Assembly: GCF_000621165.1 (NCBI RefSeq)
Contig: NZ_KK211219.1
Coordinates: 63,727-127,726, forward strand
Length of the DNA: 64,000 bases
Source: Enterovibrio calviensis DSM 14347
Lineage (GTDB): Bacteria > Pseudomonadota > Gammaproteobacteria > Enterobacterales > Vibrionaceae
Reading direction: 5' to 3'
A program made the position numbers and the translations under genes. Shown here piece by piece: positions 47,170 through 56,678 of this stretch. Each line of letters starts with the position of its first letter. The stretch's first letter is position 1. Below the pieces are notes generated by a model that was given only the letters and a program-made list of their open reading frames with translations, was not told the DNA's origin and did no database searches.

Positions 47170-47799
<630 letters not shown>

Positions 47800-47850
47800 T
47801 CAGAACTATTCGGTATGATCGGGACTAAGAACCGTAAACTAGGGCACAAA

Positions 47851-48888
47851 ATGAAAAAAATCCTTGTCATTCGCAACGATAAAATCGGTGACTTCATGTT
47901 GGCATGGCCTGCTTTTGCCATGTTGAAGCAGTCGCAGCCTGATGCTGAAATCACCGCATTGGTACCGTCGTACACCAAAGCGCTTGCGGAGTTGTGCCCA
48001 TCGATTGATAAGGTGTTAATAGATTGTGGGAGAAATGCGGATAAGTTGACCAAAAAAGCTCTGATTGCCGATATTAAGGCGCTGCAATTTGATGCGTCGA
48101 TTTGTTTGTTTTCAGACAGCTACAATGCGGGACTGGTGTGGAAAGCAGGTATCCCATTTCGCTTGGCACCCGCAACGAAAATCTCTCAACTTCTTTATAA
48201 CCACCGCATTAAGCAGCGCCGCTCTCAATCTGCCAAACCTGAGTTTGAATATAACCTCGACTTGGTACGCGCTTTCTTGAAGAAACAAGGTACCAAGGCA
48301 GTTGAACCTGCCGCGCCTTATCTGACGTTTGACGCGGATACGCTTCAAGCTCAACGTCAAAAACTGACGACCTTACTTTCGCTCGACGCAGAAAAACCTT
48401 GGCTATTTGTTCATGCCGGCAGTGGTGGCTCAGCGAATAACTTGTCGCTTGAGCAATACACGGCGCTGGTCTCTGGCATGGTTCAAGATGTTGCTATGGA
48501 CGTGGTGTTAACGGCTGGGCCGGGTGAAGAAGAAAAAGCGGCGGAATTGAAAGCGCTACTGGCGGAGGTTGGTGTACTGTCGGTGATTTACGATAAGAAC
48601 GACGGCTTGCAAGATTTTACACGTTCAATCGCCTGCGCGAGTGCTTTCATCGCGGGTTCTACGGGGCCGTTGCATATAGCGGCAACGGTGGATGTGCCGA
48701 CGATCGGATTTTTCCCCGCAAAGCGCAGTGCGACGCCATTGAGATGGCAACCCATCAACAGTGAAGGGCGCCACCTTGCCTTTGCACCGCCGACAGACAA
48801 AGACAAAGACGTGGCGGCAGACATGTCGAAAATCGACATTGATACTATTTTGCCAGACTCGCTAGCGTTTCTTCAGCGCGTACTTTGA
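47851..48888 (+). CDS. GT9-family heptosyltransferase-like LPS core enzyme
   Basis: 345 residues of the ADP-heptose:LPS heptosyltransferase family. N-terminal RNDKIGDFMLAWPAF is the acceptor-side Rossmann start, and the C-terminal SIACASAFIAGSTGPLHIAA is the usual donor-site block. The family position resembles the gene beside coaD in Vibrio wav clusters. Precise linkage unknown (heptosyltransferase III-like at best). AGGG precedes ATG 47851; the upstream in-frame ATG at 47815 is not supported. Its last 20 bp are duplicated just downstream. Confidence 0.85.
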   Translation: MKKILVIRNDKIGDFMLAWPAFAMLKQSQPDAEITALVPSYTKALAELCPSIDKVLIDCGRNADKLTKKALIADIKALQFDASICLFSDSYNAGLVWKAGIPFRLAPATKISQLLYNHRIKQRRSQSAKPEFEYNLDLVRAFLKKQGTKAVEPAAPYLTFDADTLQAQRQKLTTLLSLDAEKPWLFVHAGSGGSANNLSLEQYTALVSGMVQDVAMDVVLTAGPGEEEKAAELKALLAEVGVLSVIYDKNDGLQDFTRSIACASAFIAGSTGPLHIAATVDVPTIGFFPAKRSATPLRWQPINSEGRHLAFAPPTDKDKDVAADMSKIDIDTILPDSLAFLQRVL

Positions 48889-48912
48889 GGTTTCTTCAGC
48901 TCGTACTTTGAG
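48867..48912. repeat. 23-bp tandem duplication at the end of a heptosyltransferase gene
   Basis: Two adjacent 23-bp units (48867-48889 and 48890-48912) beginning GTTTCTTCAGC differ at one base. The first unit contains the last codons and TGA of the GT9 gene; the second lies in the 26-bp spacer before the convergent GT2 gene. Confidence 0.9.
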
Positions 48913-48914
48913 GT

Positions 48915-49697
48915 TTATTGCGCGCGGCTGTCGTTTTCTCTGATCCATAGATCGGCATATTTCACGAACGTTGAGTGCGCCGAGAGCACGGCAATCAGGA
49001 AGCCTTGCTTACCATCGAGAAAGCCGCGCTTGAGTAAATACATCTTCAAGAAGCAGCCAATGGCATGGGTAATACCTTGCCCAATGCTGCTTTTCTTCCC
49101 TCTAGCCTGACGACCATCAGCCCATGATTTGGCATAGAACGCGGACTTCACAAGGTACTGGTGTAAGTCGCGGTATGAGTAGTGCAGCATGTCTCCGCTC
49201 AAGGTTTGCTTCTGGCTACCTTCTGGCTCGATGATTTTCTCGTGAACCAAGGCATCGTTGTAGCCAGTAAATTCGCGAGGGTAGAAGCGAACGATTTTAT
49301 CGTACCAACCTGAGTGTTTAAGAAAACGCCCAAACACCCATGTGGTGCGACGAAGCACGAACAGGGTTTTCTCTGGCGGATTTTCTAATACCGCCAACAG
49401 ACTGTTTTTCAACGCATCAGTAATGACTTCATCTGCATCAATCGCAAGCACCCAATCTTTGGTTGCATGGCTTTGCGCCAATTGCTTTTGTTTACCAAAG
49501 CCTGGCCATTCAGCATTCACGAAGACTTTCGCGCCCGCTTGCTCGGCGATGGCGACGGTATTGTCTGTGCTGCCAGAATCCACCACGATGATTTCATCGA
49601 CCCAATCTAGTGATGCTAAGCACTCTGGCAGGATCTGTTCTTCGTTTTTGGTAATGATGATTGCGCTGATCGAGGCGCGAGTTTGATTCTGGCTCAT
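48915..49697 (-). CDS. GT2-family LPS core glycosyltransferase (WaaE/KdtX type)
   Basis: 260 residues with a GT-A nucleotide-sugar domain: SAIIITKNEEQILPECLASL start, VVDSGSTDNT, and DxD-type LAIDADEVI near residues 84-92. Resembles WaaE of Klebsiella/Serratia and KdtX of Haemophilus, which add the first glucose to heptose I. Overlaps the preceding OpsX-like gene by 4 bp (ATGA), so the two are coupled and may extend the same heptose residue. Confidence 0.85.
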   Translation of the reverse strand: MSQNQTRASISAIIITKNEEQILPECLASLDWVDEIIVVDSGSTDNTVAIAEQAGAKVFVNAEWPGFGKQKQLAQSHATKDWVLAIDADEVITDALKNSLLAVLENPPEKTLFVLRRTTWVFGRFLKHSGWYDKIVRFYPREFTGYNDALVHEKIIEPEGSQKQTLSGDMLHYSYRDLHQYLVKSAFYAKSWADGRQARGKKSSIGQGITHAIGCFLKMYLLKRGFLDGKQGFLIAVLSAHSTFVKYADLWIRENDSRAQ

Positions 49698-50752
49698 GAG
49701 CCGATTTCCTCTTTTTGGATGACTTCATCAAAACGCGAGATCACCTCATCAATGGTTATTCTTTGCATGGCCGTATCGTCTTTCACTCGCGTTCGCCAAG
49801 ATACCTCATCAGCAGTCTTGCCTGTTTCTGCTTCAATTGCTTCCGCATACGCGCTCACGACATAGTGTCGCCAGTTGTAAGGGCCGGTTCTCGCCGGATT
49901 GTGGTGTGCGTATAAACCAATAACGGGTGTGTTCACTGCATTGGCAAGGTGTGCAGGGCCGCTATCGGGTGCTAAAACCAAATCTGCTTGCTGCTCAAGT
50001 GCTAGCAATTGTAGAAGCGTTGTTTTACCAATCAAATTGGTGACAGGTCGGGAAAGGCGGCTTTCTATGGCTTGGCCGAGTTCCACTTCAATTTTGCCAG
50101 GGCCGCCCGCTAAGATGACATTGAACCCTTTGTCGAGTGCATGCTCAATCACGCCCGCGTAACCTTCAGCCGTCCAGTTCTTAAAGGCTTTACTCGCGGC
50201 TGGCGCAACCACTAGGGTCGGCTTGGAGGATAACTGATCTTTCGCCCAGACGACGTCGCTTTCAGACAGTGGCAATGTCCATGTCGGAGTTTGAGGCTTC
50301 AAACCTAATGTTTCGGTGAATGCCATGAAACCGTCTAATACATGGGGCGAAGCTGGCGATGGTACTTTCACATTGGTAAACCATTGCTGCAAATCACTGG
50401 CTCGGGTTTTATCAAACCCCAATTTGTATTTGGCTTTGATCCCGACAGATAACATGCTTGCTCTGATTGCGCTTTGCATGTGAAGTAGCGCATCGAAGCG
50501 TTGGCCTTTCAGAGCTTTCCAGACCGCTTGCATCCCTTTGAAGCCTTGCTTCTTATCAAACACTATCACGATAACATCGGGTAACAATGGTGTGAGAAGG
50601 GCGGCTTCGGCTTTGCCTGCTACCCATGTCAGCTGTGTTTGTGGCCATTGTTCGCGAATAGCTTGAACGGCAGCAATGGCATTGCAAACATCGCCAATCG
50701 CAGAGAGGCGCAAAATACAGAGAGACTGTGGTGGGGCAGAAAATAAGGCCAT
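49694..50752 (-). CDS. GT9-family heptosyltransferase, OpsX/WaaC-like
   Basis: 352 residues: LCILRLSAIGDVCNAIAAVQ at the N terminus and DLVLAPDSGPAHLANAVNTPVIGLYAHHNPARTGPY (in pieces) at the donor site, both typical of OpsX, the Haemophilus/Vibrio-type heptosyltransferase I. ATG 50752 replaces the 50866 start, which would add 38 residues unrelated to the family. No clear Shine-Dalgarno sequence. Divergent from kdkA, whose product makes the phospho-Kdo acceptor that OpsX-type enzymes use. Confidence 0.85.
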   Translation of the reverse strand: MALFSAPPQSLCILRLSAIGDVCNAIAAVQAIREQWPQTQLTWVAGKAEAALLTPLLPDVIVIVFDKKQGFKGMQAVWKALKGQRFDALLHMQSAIRASMLSVGIKAKYKLGFDKTRASDLQQWFTNVKVPSPASPHVLDGFMAFTETLGLKPQTPTWTLPLSESDVVWAKDQLSSKPTLVVAPAASKAFKNWTAEGYAGVIEHALDKGFNVILAGGPGKIEVELGQAIESRLSRPVTNLIGKTTLLQLLALEQQADLVLAPDSGPAHLANAVNTPVIGLYAHHNPARTGPYNWRHYVVSAYAEAIEAETGKTADEVSWRTRVKDDTAMQRITIDEVISRFDEVIQKEEIGS

Positions 50753-50882
50753 GAGAATGCTTATAGGGTTTTGATGGTTGAAATTATGCAGTTGCCGATC
50801 AGCAATGTAAAATGCAACTGCATCGTATCTGTCAGTAATGCTTGAGATACTGAGAAGATAAGACATATTTGAAGGAGCTTGC

Positions 50883-51584
50883 GTGGATCAGTTAGTCGAC
50901 AACAACACCCGTATTTGGTTTGACGCGTCATTGTTACGTGAAGATCCTGCGCAATGCTTTGACGTTGAATTCTGGCAGCAGAAAAACGCGATCATCGGCT
51001 CTGCAACGGGGCGTGGCACGACATGGTTTGTGCAAACTAAGATATTGCCAGCAGCGCTTCGTCATTATCGCCGAGGTGGTTTGTTCGGGAAATTGGTTCG
51101 TGACAGCTATGCGTTCACCGGATGGGGAAACACGCGCTCGGCGCAGGAGTTCCAGCTACTGACTTATCTTCGTGAAAAGGGCATATCAGTACCGCGCCCG
51201 ATAGCTGCCCGAGCGATACGAGATGGCTTGACCTACCAAGCAGACTTGCTGGTGGAAAAAATCGATGATGCCAAAGATTTGGTCGACATCTTGGTGGAGT
51301 CTCCTCTTGATGCTGTGCGTTACCACCAGATTGGTGCCATGGTTAGAAAACTGCATGATGCGGGGGTGTGTCACACTGATCTCAATATCCACAATATTTT
51401 GCTCGATACCCAAGGAACGTGCTGGTTAATCGATTTTGATAAGTGCGGTAAAAAGGCAGGGGAAGGCTGGAAGGCCTCTAATCTCAGTCGCTTGCTTCGC
51501 TCATTTCGAAAAGAGCTGAACAAGCGACACATCCAGTGGCAGGAATCAGATTGGGATGCTTTGTTGCTGGGTTATCAAGGGTAA
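50883..51584 (+). CDS. kdkA: 3-deoxy-D-manno-octulosonic acid kinase KdkA
   Basis: Phosphorylates Kdo of Kdo-lipid A at O-4, giving the single phospho-Kdo core of Haemophilus and Vibrio. The 233 residues have a RIO/APH-like kinase fold with catalytic HTDLNIHNIL and the metal-binding DFDKCG. GTG start with GGAG 7 nt upstream. Its position beside waaA, and the presence of an OpsX-type transferase, fit a one-Kdo core. Confidence 0.9.
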   Translation: MDQLVDNNTRIWFDASLLREDPAQCFDVEFWQQKNAIIGSATGRGTTWFVQTKILPAALRHYRRGGLFGKLVRDSYAFTGWGNTRSAQEFQLLTYLREKGISVPRPIAARAIRDGLTYQADLLVEKIDDAKDLVDILVESPLDAVRYHQIGAMVRKLHDAGVCHTDLNIHNILLDTQGTCWLIDFDKCGKKAGEGWKASNLSRLLRSFRKELNKRHIQWQESDWDALLLGYQG

Positions 51585-51673
51585 AGTTATAAAGAGCAAG
51601 GCACCTAAACGCAAGGCAACCAAGCGGTAAAGCAACCAGGTGCAAGGTGACCCCTTATCCCGCACATTCTTGG
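51585..51673. repeat. Degenerate repeat in the kdkA-waaA spacer
   Basis: Several imperfect GCAAGGCAACC-like units follow kdkA, and GCACCT (51601-51606) is inverted as AGGTGC (51638-51643). No T-run terminator is seen between these converging genes. Confidence 0.4.
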
Positions 51674-52948
51674 CTATTGAGCCTTGGCATCAATCCAAGG
51701 GGCAATGGCTTCAAGTGTGTTAGCGACCGCGCCTCGGTTTTTCCTCACCACGTTGAGTGCGGCTTCTCCAGCTTGTCGGCATTTTTCAGGGTTGTTCATG
51801 AAATCTAACAGCGCATTGGCAATGTCTGATGGTACTTCTTGCACTTCACAAGCGCCTGCTTCTATCAACTGATCGCCAATTACCTGAAAGTTAAAATAGC
51901 TAGGGCCTGTAATTTGAGGTTTCCCAAGAGAAGCAGGTTCCAGCAAGTTGTGGCCACCAATCTTCTCTCCCATCAGACTTCCCGCCATAAACGTCACGGT
52001 CGATGTGGCAAGTAAGGTCATCATTTCACCCATGGTGTCACCCAAATACACCTGCGTATTGTCATCAATCGGTTGTGATTGGCCACGACGTGACAGTGAG
52101 AACCCTTTTTGCTCAATGAGCGCAGCGACATCACCGAAACGTTCAGGGTGGCGTGGCACCAGCACTATTAATGCATCGGGCTGTTCAGCCAATAGGGCTT
52201 GATGAGCGTCGAGTAAAATCTCGTCTTCGCCAGGGTGGGTACTGGCAGCTACCCACACTGGGCGTTGTTTGATCGCTTGCTTAAGCGAGATAACGGGATC
52301 GCTCGTTTCATCAAATTCGGGTAAATCAAACTTCACAGAGCCAGATACTGAAACGTTCTGCGAGTTCACGCCAAGTTGAATGAAACGGTCGGCATCGTCT
52401 TGGAATTGGCAAAGAATGTGGTCGATATTCTTTGAAAGCAGATCGAATAGCGGTTGCACGCGCTGATATCCGTGCATCGACTTTTCCGATAAGCGCGCAT
52501 TCATCACGATGATCGGGATGCCTGCTTTTTTTACCGCAGTTAAGGTATTTGGCCATAGCTCGGTTTCCATGATCAGCATGACTTGTGGATTGACGCGCTT
52601 CAAAAAGCCATTCACGGCAAAGGAAAAGTCGATGGGCATGTATCTGTGTTCTACGCCATCGCCAAGCTTGCTTGCAATCGCAGCGCCTGTCGCCGTTGTG
52701 GTGGTGACGAGTATGGATGCGTTGGGGTATGCCTTGCGAAGTGCCAGAATTATCGGTTTGGCGGCAATCACTTCACCGACGGAAACGGCATGAATCCAAA
52801 TCGGACGTTGGCCTACCAGTGCTGGCGTTCTTCCAAAATGCTCAACCCAGCGCTTACCAACACGGGGTTTTCCATCTTTGGCGCGATAGAGACCAAGAAG
52901 AAGAAAAGGGGCAGCGATGAAAAGTAAAAGGGTATAAAGAAGGCGCAC
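51674..52948 (-). CDS. waaA: 3-deoxy-D-manno-octulosonic acid transferase WaaA (KdtA)
   Basis: Transfers Kdo from CMP-Kdo to lipid IVA. The 424 residues have an N-terminal membrane anchor (about 3-20), the conserved IWIHAVSVGEVIAA with the catalytic-base Glu near residue 60, and the GT-B donor domain with PRHPERF and GGHNLLEPASLGKP. GTG start. Last gene of the minus-strand group that begins at waaF. Whether it is mono- or bifunctional cannot be read from sequence; kdkA nearby suggests one Kdo. Confidence 0.95.
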   Translation of the reverse strand: MRLLYTLLLFIAAPFLLLGLYRAKDGKPRVGKRWVEHFGRTPALVGQRPIWIHAVSVGEVIAAKPIILALRKAYPNASILVTTTTATGAAIASKLGDGVEHRYMPIDFSFAVNGFLKRVNPQVMLIMETELWPNTLTAVKKAGIPIIVMNARLSEKSMHGYQRVQPLFDLLSKNIDHILCQFQDDADRFIQLGVNSQNVSVSGSVKFDLPEFDETSDPVISLKQAIKQRPVWVAASTHPGEDEILLDAHQALLAEQPDALIVLVPRHPERFGDVAALIEQKGFSLSRRGQSQPIDDNTQVYLGDTMGEMMTLLATSTVTFMAGSLMGEKIGGHNLLEPASLGKPQITGPSYFNFQVIGDQLIEAGACEVQEVPSDIANALLDFMNNPEKCRQAGEAALNVVRKNRGAVANTLEAIAPWIDAKAQ

Positions 52949-52988
52949 ACGAAAACCTTGTTTGGAAAACCTCGAGCTAGTTTACAAC

Positions 52989-53012
52989 AAAGGGCTCGAA
53001 ATCGAGCCCTTT
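52989..53012 (-). terminator. Hairpin between the polytopic transferase gene and waaA
   Basis: Perfect 11-bp palindrome AAAGGGCTCGA/TCGAGCCCTTT with a 2-nt centre. On the minus strand only three T follow, so termination may be partial. Confidence 0.6.
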
Positions 53013-53027
53013 AGAGGAAATATCGGC

Positions 53028-54323
53028 CTATTTCGATAGCCCTTCATCTATCAAGTATTGCTCTACTTGCTCGACGTAGTCGACTTTATACGAGTACTTA
53101 TCGCTGTCATGTGCGGCAACAAGATTGACGAGAAGGAAGAATGCAGACAAAGCGATGAGCCCTTTGTTGAAACGCGCGGGCATGGATAAACGCCATGCTT
53201 CTGCTGCAACCATGATAGGAATGAGTGCCAGTGGGAAGGTGAGGATCAAATGCCAATATGAAAAAGTAATGGGCGACAGCATGGCGTTTACCACTATCGC
53301 AACCACGGCTGCACCCGCAAACAACAACAACCATTGCGAGTCGTTTGGTATCGGCTTATTGCGTTGGATGATCGGCTTGATGGTTTTCCATGCGCGCCAG
53401 TTCACGCGGGCTGACACTACAACAGTCGCCGCGCCAACCACAAAGAGCAGGGCTTGCCACGCGTACTGAAATACCATTTGCAACCAACTGATGGTGGTTA
53501 TCCAGTCAAAGTTGACGTCAGTGATCAGCCGGTTTGAAAAGAGAGTCGAACCGTATCGAACCCAATAGAACACCGCTTTGATCACGGGATAAACATGAAC
53601 AGCACCATAGCCAATGTAGCGATCACTCTCTCGGCTAATATCATCGTTCACAGCATATTCTAGAAAATATGGGATGAGTGATGCGAGTATGACCAAGGCG
53701 GCAGTGACGACACCCGCCCAGTTGGGATGTGACATCTTCCGATACAGCAGATAGCAGGAAATGACCGCCAACACTGGCCAAGAGTAATGGAACTGCATCG
53801 CACCGCCAATCGCCAGTACATGTAGAAAGCTATAGGCGAAAGAAGGTTTATCTCGAAGCTTAAATGCCGACCAAAAGTGTAAGGCTGTGAAAAAACACAA
53901 ATAGGCTGGGTTGTAGAGCAGGCTGTCGTACAAAAGCCATGGGTTCAGCCAATAGGCAACCATGAAAAGAAAGCGAACGGGTTGGCTGAAGACAGACTTA
54001 ATAACGGCATCGAGCCAAAAGAATGAAATGACCCGCAGCGCGATGATGGTGAGCATCGGCGCCCAAGGGTTATCCCATAACATGAGTGGCGCGCCGACAA
54101 TCCAAGCGGATAATGAACCCGGTACATGGCCAACTGCGCTGGCGGCATTGCCAAACGTCAACCATACATCCTGATAGGCGCCCAAATACCCTTTGTAGAG
54201 CATTTGAGTTTGATCGCCAGTGAGGATTTGATTGCTCGCGTACAAAATGGCGAGCATTAAGCCTAAGTAGAACCCAGCACGTTGAAGTGAAGGCGCAAAT
54301 CGGGTCACAAAATAAGGAGTCAT
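53028..54323 (-). CDS. Polytopic membrane glycosyltransferase (GtrC-like)
   Basis: 431 residues with about ten membrane segments and no cytosolic catalytic domain, as in GT-C or serotype-converting GtrC enzymes that use undecaprenyl-phosphate sugars in the periplasm. The first periplasmic loop has YKGYLGAYQDVWLTFGN, where GT-C proteins often hold an acidic catalytic residue. It follows gtrA by 16 bp in the order gtrB-gtrA-this gene, identical to phage gtrABC modules. ATG 54323 has a family-like start; 54338 is a TTG. Acceptor unknown. Confidence 0.75.
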   Translation of the reverse strand: MTPYFVTRFAPSLQRAGFYLGLMLAILYASNQILTGDQTQMLYKGYLGAYQDVWLTFGNAASAVGHVPGSLSAWIVGAPLMLWDNPWAPMLTIIALRVISFFWLDAVIKSVFSQPVRFLFMVAYWLNPWLLYDSLLYNPAYLCFFTALHFWSAFKLRDKPSFAYSFLHVLAIGGAMQFHYSWPVLAVISCYLLYRKMSHPNWAGVVTAALVILASLIPYFLEYAVNDDISRESDRYIGYGAVHVYPVIKAVFYWVRYGSTLFSNRLITDVNFDWITTISWLQMVFQYAWQALLFVVGAATVVVSARVNWRAWKTIKPIIQRNKPIPNDSQWLLLFAGAAVVAIVVNAMLSPITFSYWHLILTFPLALIPIMVAAEAWRLSMPARFNKGLIALSAFFLLVNLVAAHDSDKYSYKVDYVEQVEQYLIDEGLSK

Positions 54324-54339
54324 GAAGTGTCCGTACAAC

Positions 54340-54741
54340 CTAGTTTGTCGAGGAATCTGTTTCTTTATATGTCCAGAATCGGTGAATAACGTAAGTTACG
54401 AGAGGGATCATAAATACAACTAGCAAGACTCGTAGATAGCTGTTGGTATCGCTGAAGAGTTCACTGATCAGTTGTGAGATCACTAACGCAGAGAATTGAA
54501 CGGCAAAGAAACGTTTTGCATTTTTACGTGATAAAGATTGTTTAAACACAAACAGTGATTGAACGAAATACGAAAAACCAAAGGCGACACTGAATCCAAG
54601 CAGATTTGCAGTGAGCACACTAGCCGCAAAAAAATGCAGTAGGCAAAAGGCAATAGAGACATGTATGAGAGTCGCTAAGCCGCCGGTTAGGCCGAAACGT
54701 ATGATTCTGTGTTGAAGTAACTTTTCCGCGATAGGATGCAC
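54340..54741 (-). CDS. GtrA-family flippase-like protein
   Basis: 133 residues, four membrane helices, with IIRFGLTGGLATLIHV at the N terminus and a C-terminal YVIHRFWTYK; these are GtrA hallmarks. GtrA proteins are proposed to translocate undecaprenyl-phosphate glucose across the inner membrane. The GTG start shares a base with the gtrB TAG stop (TAGTG), so the two are translationally coupled. Confidence 0.88.
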   Translation of the reverse strand: MHPIAEKLLQHRIIRFGLTGGLATLIHVSIAFCLLHFFAASVLTANLLGFSVAFGFSYFVQSLFVFKQSLSRKNAKRFFAVQFSALVISQLISELFSDTNSYLRVLLVVFMIPLVTYVIHRFWTYKETDSSTN

Positions 54742-55691
54742 TATTTACCGTCACTCTCGGTTTTTTTTGAATCTTGCTCGAGGATATAAACAGGCCTTCG
54801 CTTGGATTCCATGTACAGCCGCCCAATGTATTCTCCCATGACGCCAAGCCCAATTAATTGCATTCCGCCAAAGAAAAGCACAACGGTGAGTAGCGATGCA
54901 TAGCCAGGAAGATCAACACCAAACATGATGGTCTTTAAAATAATGGCGCTACCAAAGACAAAGGCAACAGTAGAAATAGCGACGCCGATATACAGCCAAA
55001 CTCTGAGAGGGGCGGTACTAAAGCTGGTGATCCCTTCTAAGGCAAAGTTCCACAGTCGCCAACCGTTAAAGCTACTCTCTCCGGCTGCGCGAGGTTGACG
55101 TGCATACTCAACCACTGAGGTTTTGAAGCCCACCCAAGAAAAGATCCCTTTCATGAAGCGCTGATTTTCAGGTAGCAATTGAATAGCCTGAACGACTCGG
55201 CGAGTGATGAGCCTAAAATCTCCCACATTGTCAGGGATTTCGACATCCGCAATGCTGTTGTGAAACTTGTAAAATAAATTAGCGGTGATTTTCTTGGCGA
55301 GCGTATCGCTGCTTCTGTCGATGCGCTTGGCGACAACAACGTCGTAGCCTTTTTGCCACTCTCTAAGAAAGTCATGGATGAGTTCTGGCGGGTCTTGCAT
55401 ATCGGCATCAATAGGAATGATGACGTCACCTTCGGCATGCTCAAGGCCTGCTGTCAGCGCAGCTTCCTTGCCAAAGTTACGTGAAAGGTTAAGCACGCGA
55501 ATGTGCTTATCCGTTTCAGCAAGATCATGGAGCACTGTTAACGTGTTGTCTTTACTTCCATCGTTAACAAATAACAGCTCGTAGCTGAAATTTGTTTCTC
55601 CCAATATCTCCGTGATTTTATCAGTGAAGGTATGGATAACCTCCTGCTCGTTAAAGCAGGGGCATACGATGGAGATAACTGGCTTGGTCAT
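54741..55691 (-). CDS. GtrB-family polyprenyl-phosphate glycosyltransferase
   Basis: GT2 enzyme charging undecaprenyl phosphate with a hexose on the cytosolic face. The 316 residues have FVNDGSKDNT, PIDADMQDPPELI (DxD plus the QDPPE motif typical of GtrB/DPM-like enzymes) and two C-terminal membrane helices (about 232-254 and 265-287). ATG 55691 with GAGGAAT upstream is better than 55703. First gene of the gtrB-gtrA-gtrC-like unit. Confidence 0.9.
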   Translation of the reverse strand: MTKPVISIVCPCFNEQEVIHTFTDKITEILGETNFSYELLFVNDGSKDNTLTVLHDLAETDKHIRVLNLSRNFGKEAALTAGLEHAEGDVIIPIDADMQDPPELIHDFLREWQKGYDVVVAKRIDRSSDTLAKKITANLFYKFHNSIADVEIPDNVGDFRLITRRVVQAIQLLPENQRFMKGIFSWVGFKTSVVEYARQPRAAGESSFNGWRLWNFALEGITSFSTAPLRVWLYIGVAISTVAFVFGSAIILKTIMFGVDLPGYASLLTVVLFFGGMQLIGLGVMGEYIGRLYMESKRRPVYILEQDSKKTESDGK

Positions 55692-55765
55692 TGAATTCCT
55701 CATCCATGTGTCAGTGAACCCATCCGTTAACGCATTCTATCTACGGAAAGTTGATAAGACTGCTA

Positions 55766-56641
55766 TTAAGCTCGTCCTTTATAGTATTGCACCTCTTTTG
55801 GCGGGAATACTCGGTCGAGTAATTTATTTATTTTGCCTTTAATACTTTTTTCTTTGTAGACAGTCGGCAGATTACTTAGCTCCAACGTTTGAATTCGAAC
55901 TAAATCTTCTTCAAACGATGACCCTGACAGTGTTGAAAACATAAAAAAGTCGACGATTTTTGCATTCCAATCAGGCTTATTGCCCCAGTAATGACCAATT
56001 TGGTTTTCTGCAGCAGTTAAGATCGAGGAGTGCTTGAGGGCGACAGAAAAAGCGAACTGTTCTACTAAGCGTCTAGGGCAGTCTGTTTTGCAGATTTCAT
56101 CACATATGTCGATGGCGAGCGAAATTGTCTGTTTGGCATGACTCCGGTGGAGCGCAATGACACCTGCATTCCACATTTCAGTATCTTCGTTGATGATGAC
56201 GCCAGCGAAGGATTTACCTTGTAGCGACTTCCACATATTTCGAGGTGTTTTACTTTTCATGCCGCAGAGTTTTCCTTCATTTTCATGCATGAAAGACTGC
56301 CCTTGGCTTAGGCCGTCTGCAATGACATCTATGTCCCGAACATAGAAGGTATCAGAGTCTACATAAAGAATGTCTTGCTCGGGGTTACGCAGTGCTACGG
56401 TTTCAATGGCTTTCATTTTGATGCGCCAAAAAAAATCATCGCTCCCACGCCATTCGTTCATGATGTTTTGGTCAATTTCGATAACATCAACATGGTCTCC
56501 AAAATACTCATAGAATTTTGGGCGGTCAGTAACAACACAAACCTTAGAAATGAGGTCACTTTTCAAGTATGTGAGAATCGCAAAAGAGGCTTGATAGTGG
56601 TTTTCTAATCGGTCGCCAAAAGTAAGAAGCGTTGAAATCAT
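55766..56641 (-). CDS. Putative GT-A-fold glycosyltransferase
   Basis: 291 residues. N-terminal MISTLLTFGDRLENHYQASF and a metal-binding DxD in QDILYVDSDTFYVRD near residues 91-105, then EMWNAGVIALHR, as in GT8-like nucleotide-sugar transferases. No membrane segment or signal peptide, so it is cytosolic or peripheral. I cannot name its sugar or acceptor. It sits between waaF and gtrB on the same strand, implying a core or side-branch role. Confidence 0.7.
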   Translation of the reverse strand: MISTLLTFGDRLENHYQASFAILTYLKSDLISKVCVVTDRPKFYEYFGDHVDVIEIDQNIMNEWRGSDDFFWRIKMKAIETVALRNPEQDILYVDSDTFYVRDIDVIADGLSQGQSFMHENEGKLCGMKSKTPRNMWKSLQGKSFAGVIINEDTEMWNAGVIALHRSHAKQTISLAIDICDEICKTDCPRRLVEQFAFSVALKHSSILTAAENQIGHYWGNKPDWNAKIVDFFMFSTLSGSSFEEDLVRIQTLELSNLPTVYKEKSIKGKINKLLDRVFPPKEVQYYKGRA

Positions 56642-56678
56642 TTCGTTTACCAGTGAGTAATAGATCTGAGACGGCTAG

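Noticed and set aside
53028-55691. Prophage remnant around the gtr-like module
   Set aside because: No integrase, attachment repeats or phage structural genes are visible; only the three-gene module resembles phage serotype-conversion genes.
55612-55842. 76-codon plus-strand frame between gtrB and the DxD transferase gene
   Set aside because: It overlaps the starts and ends of two well-supported minus-strand genes and has no homology.
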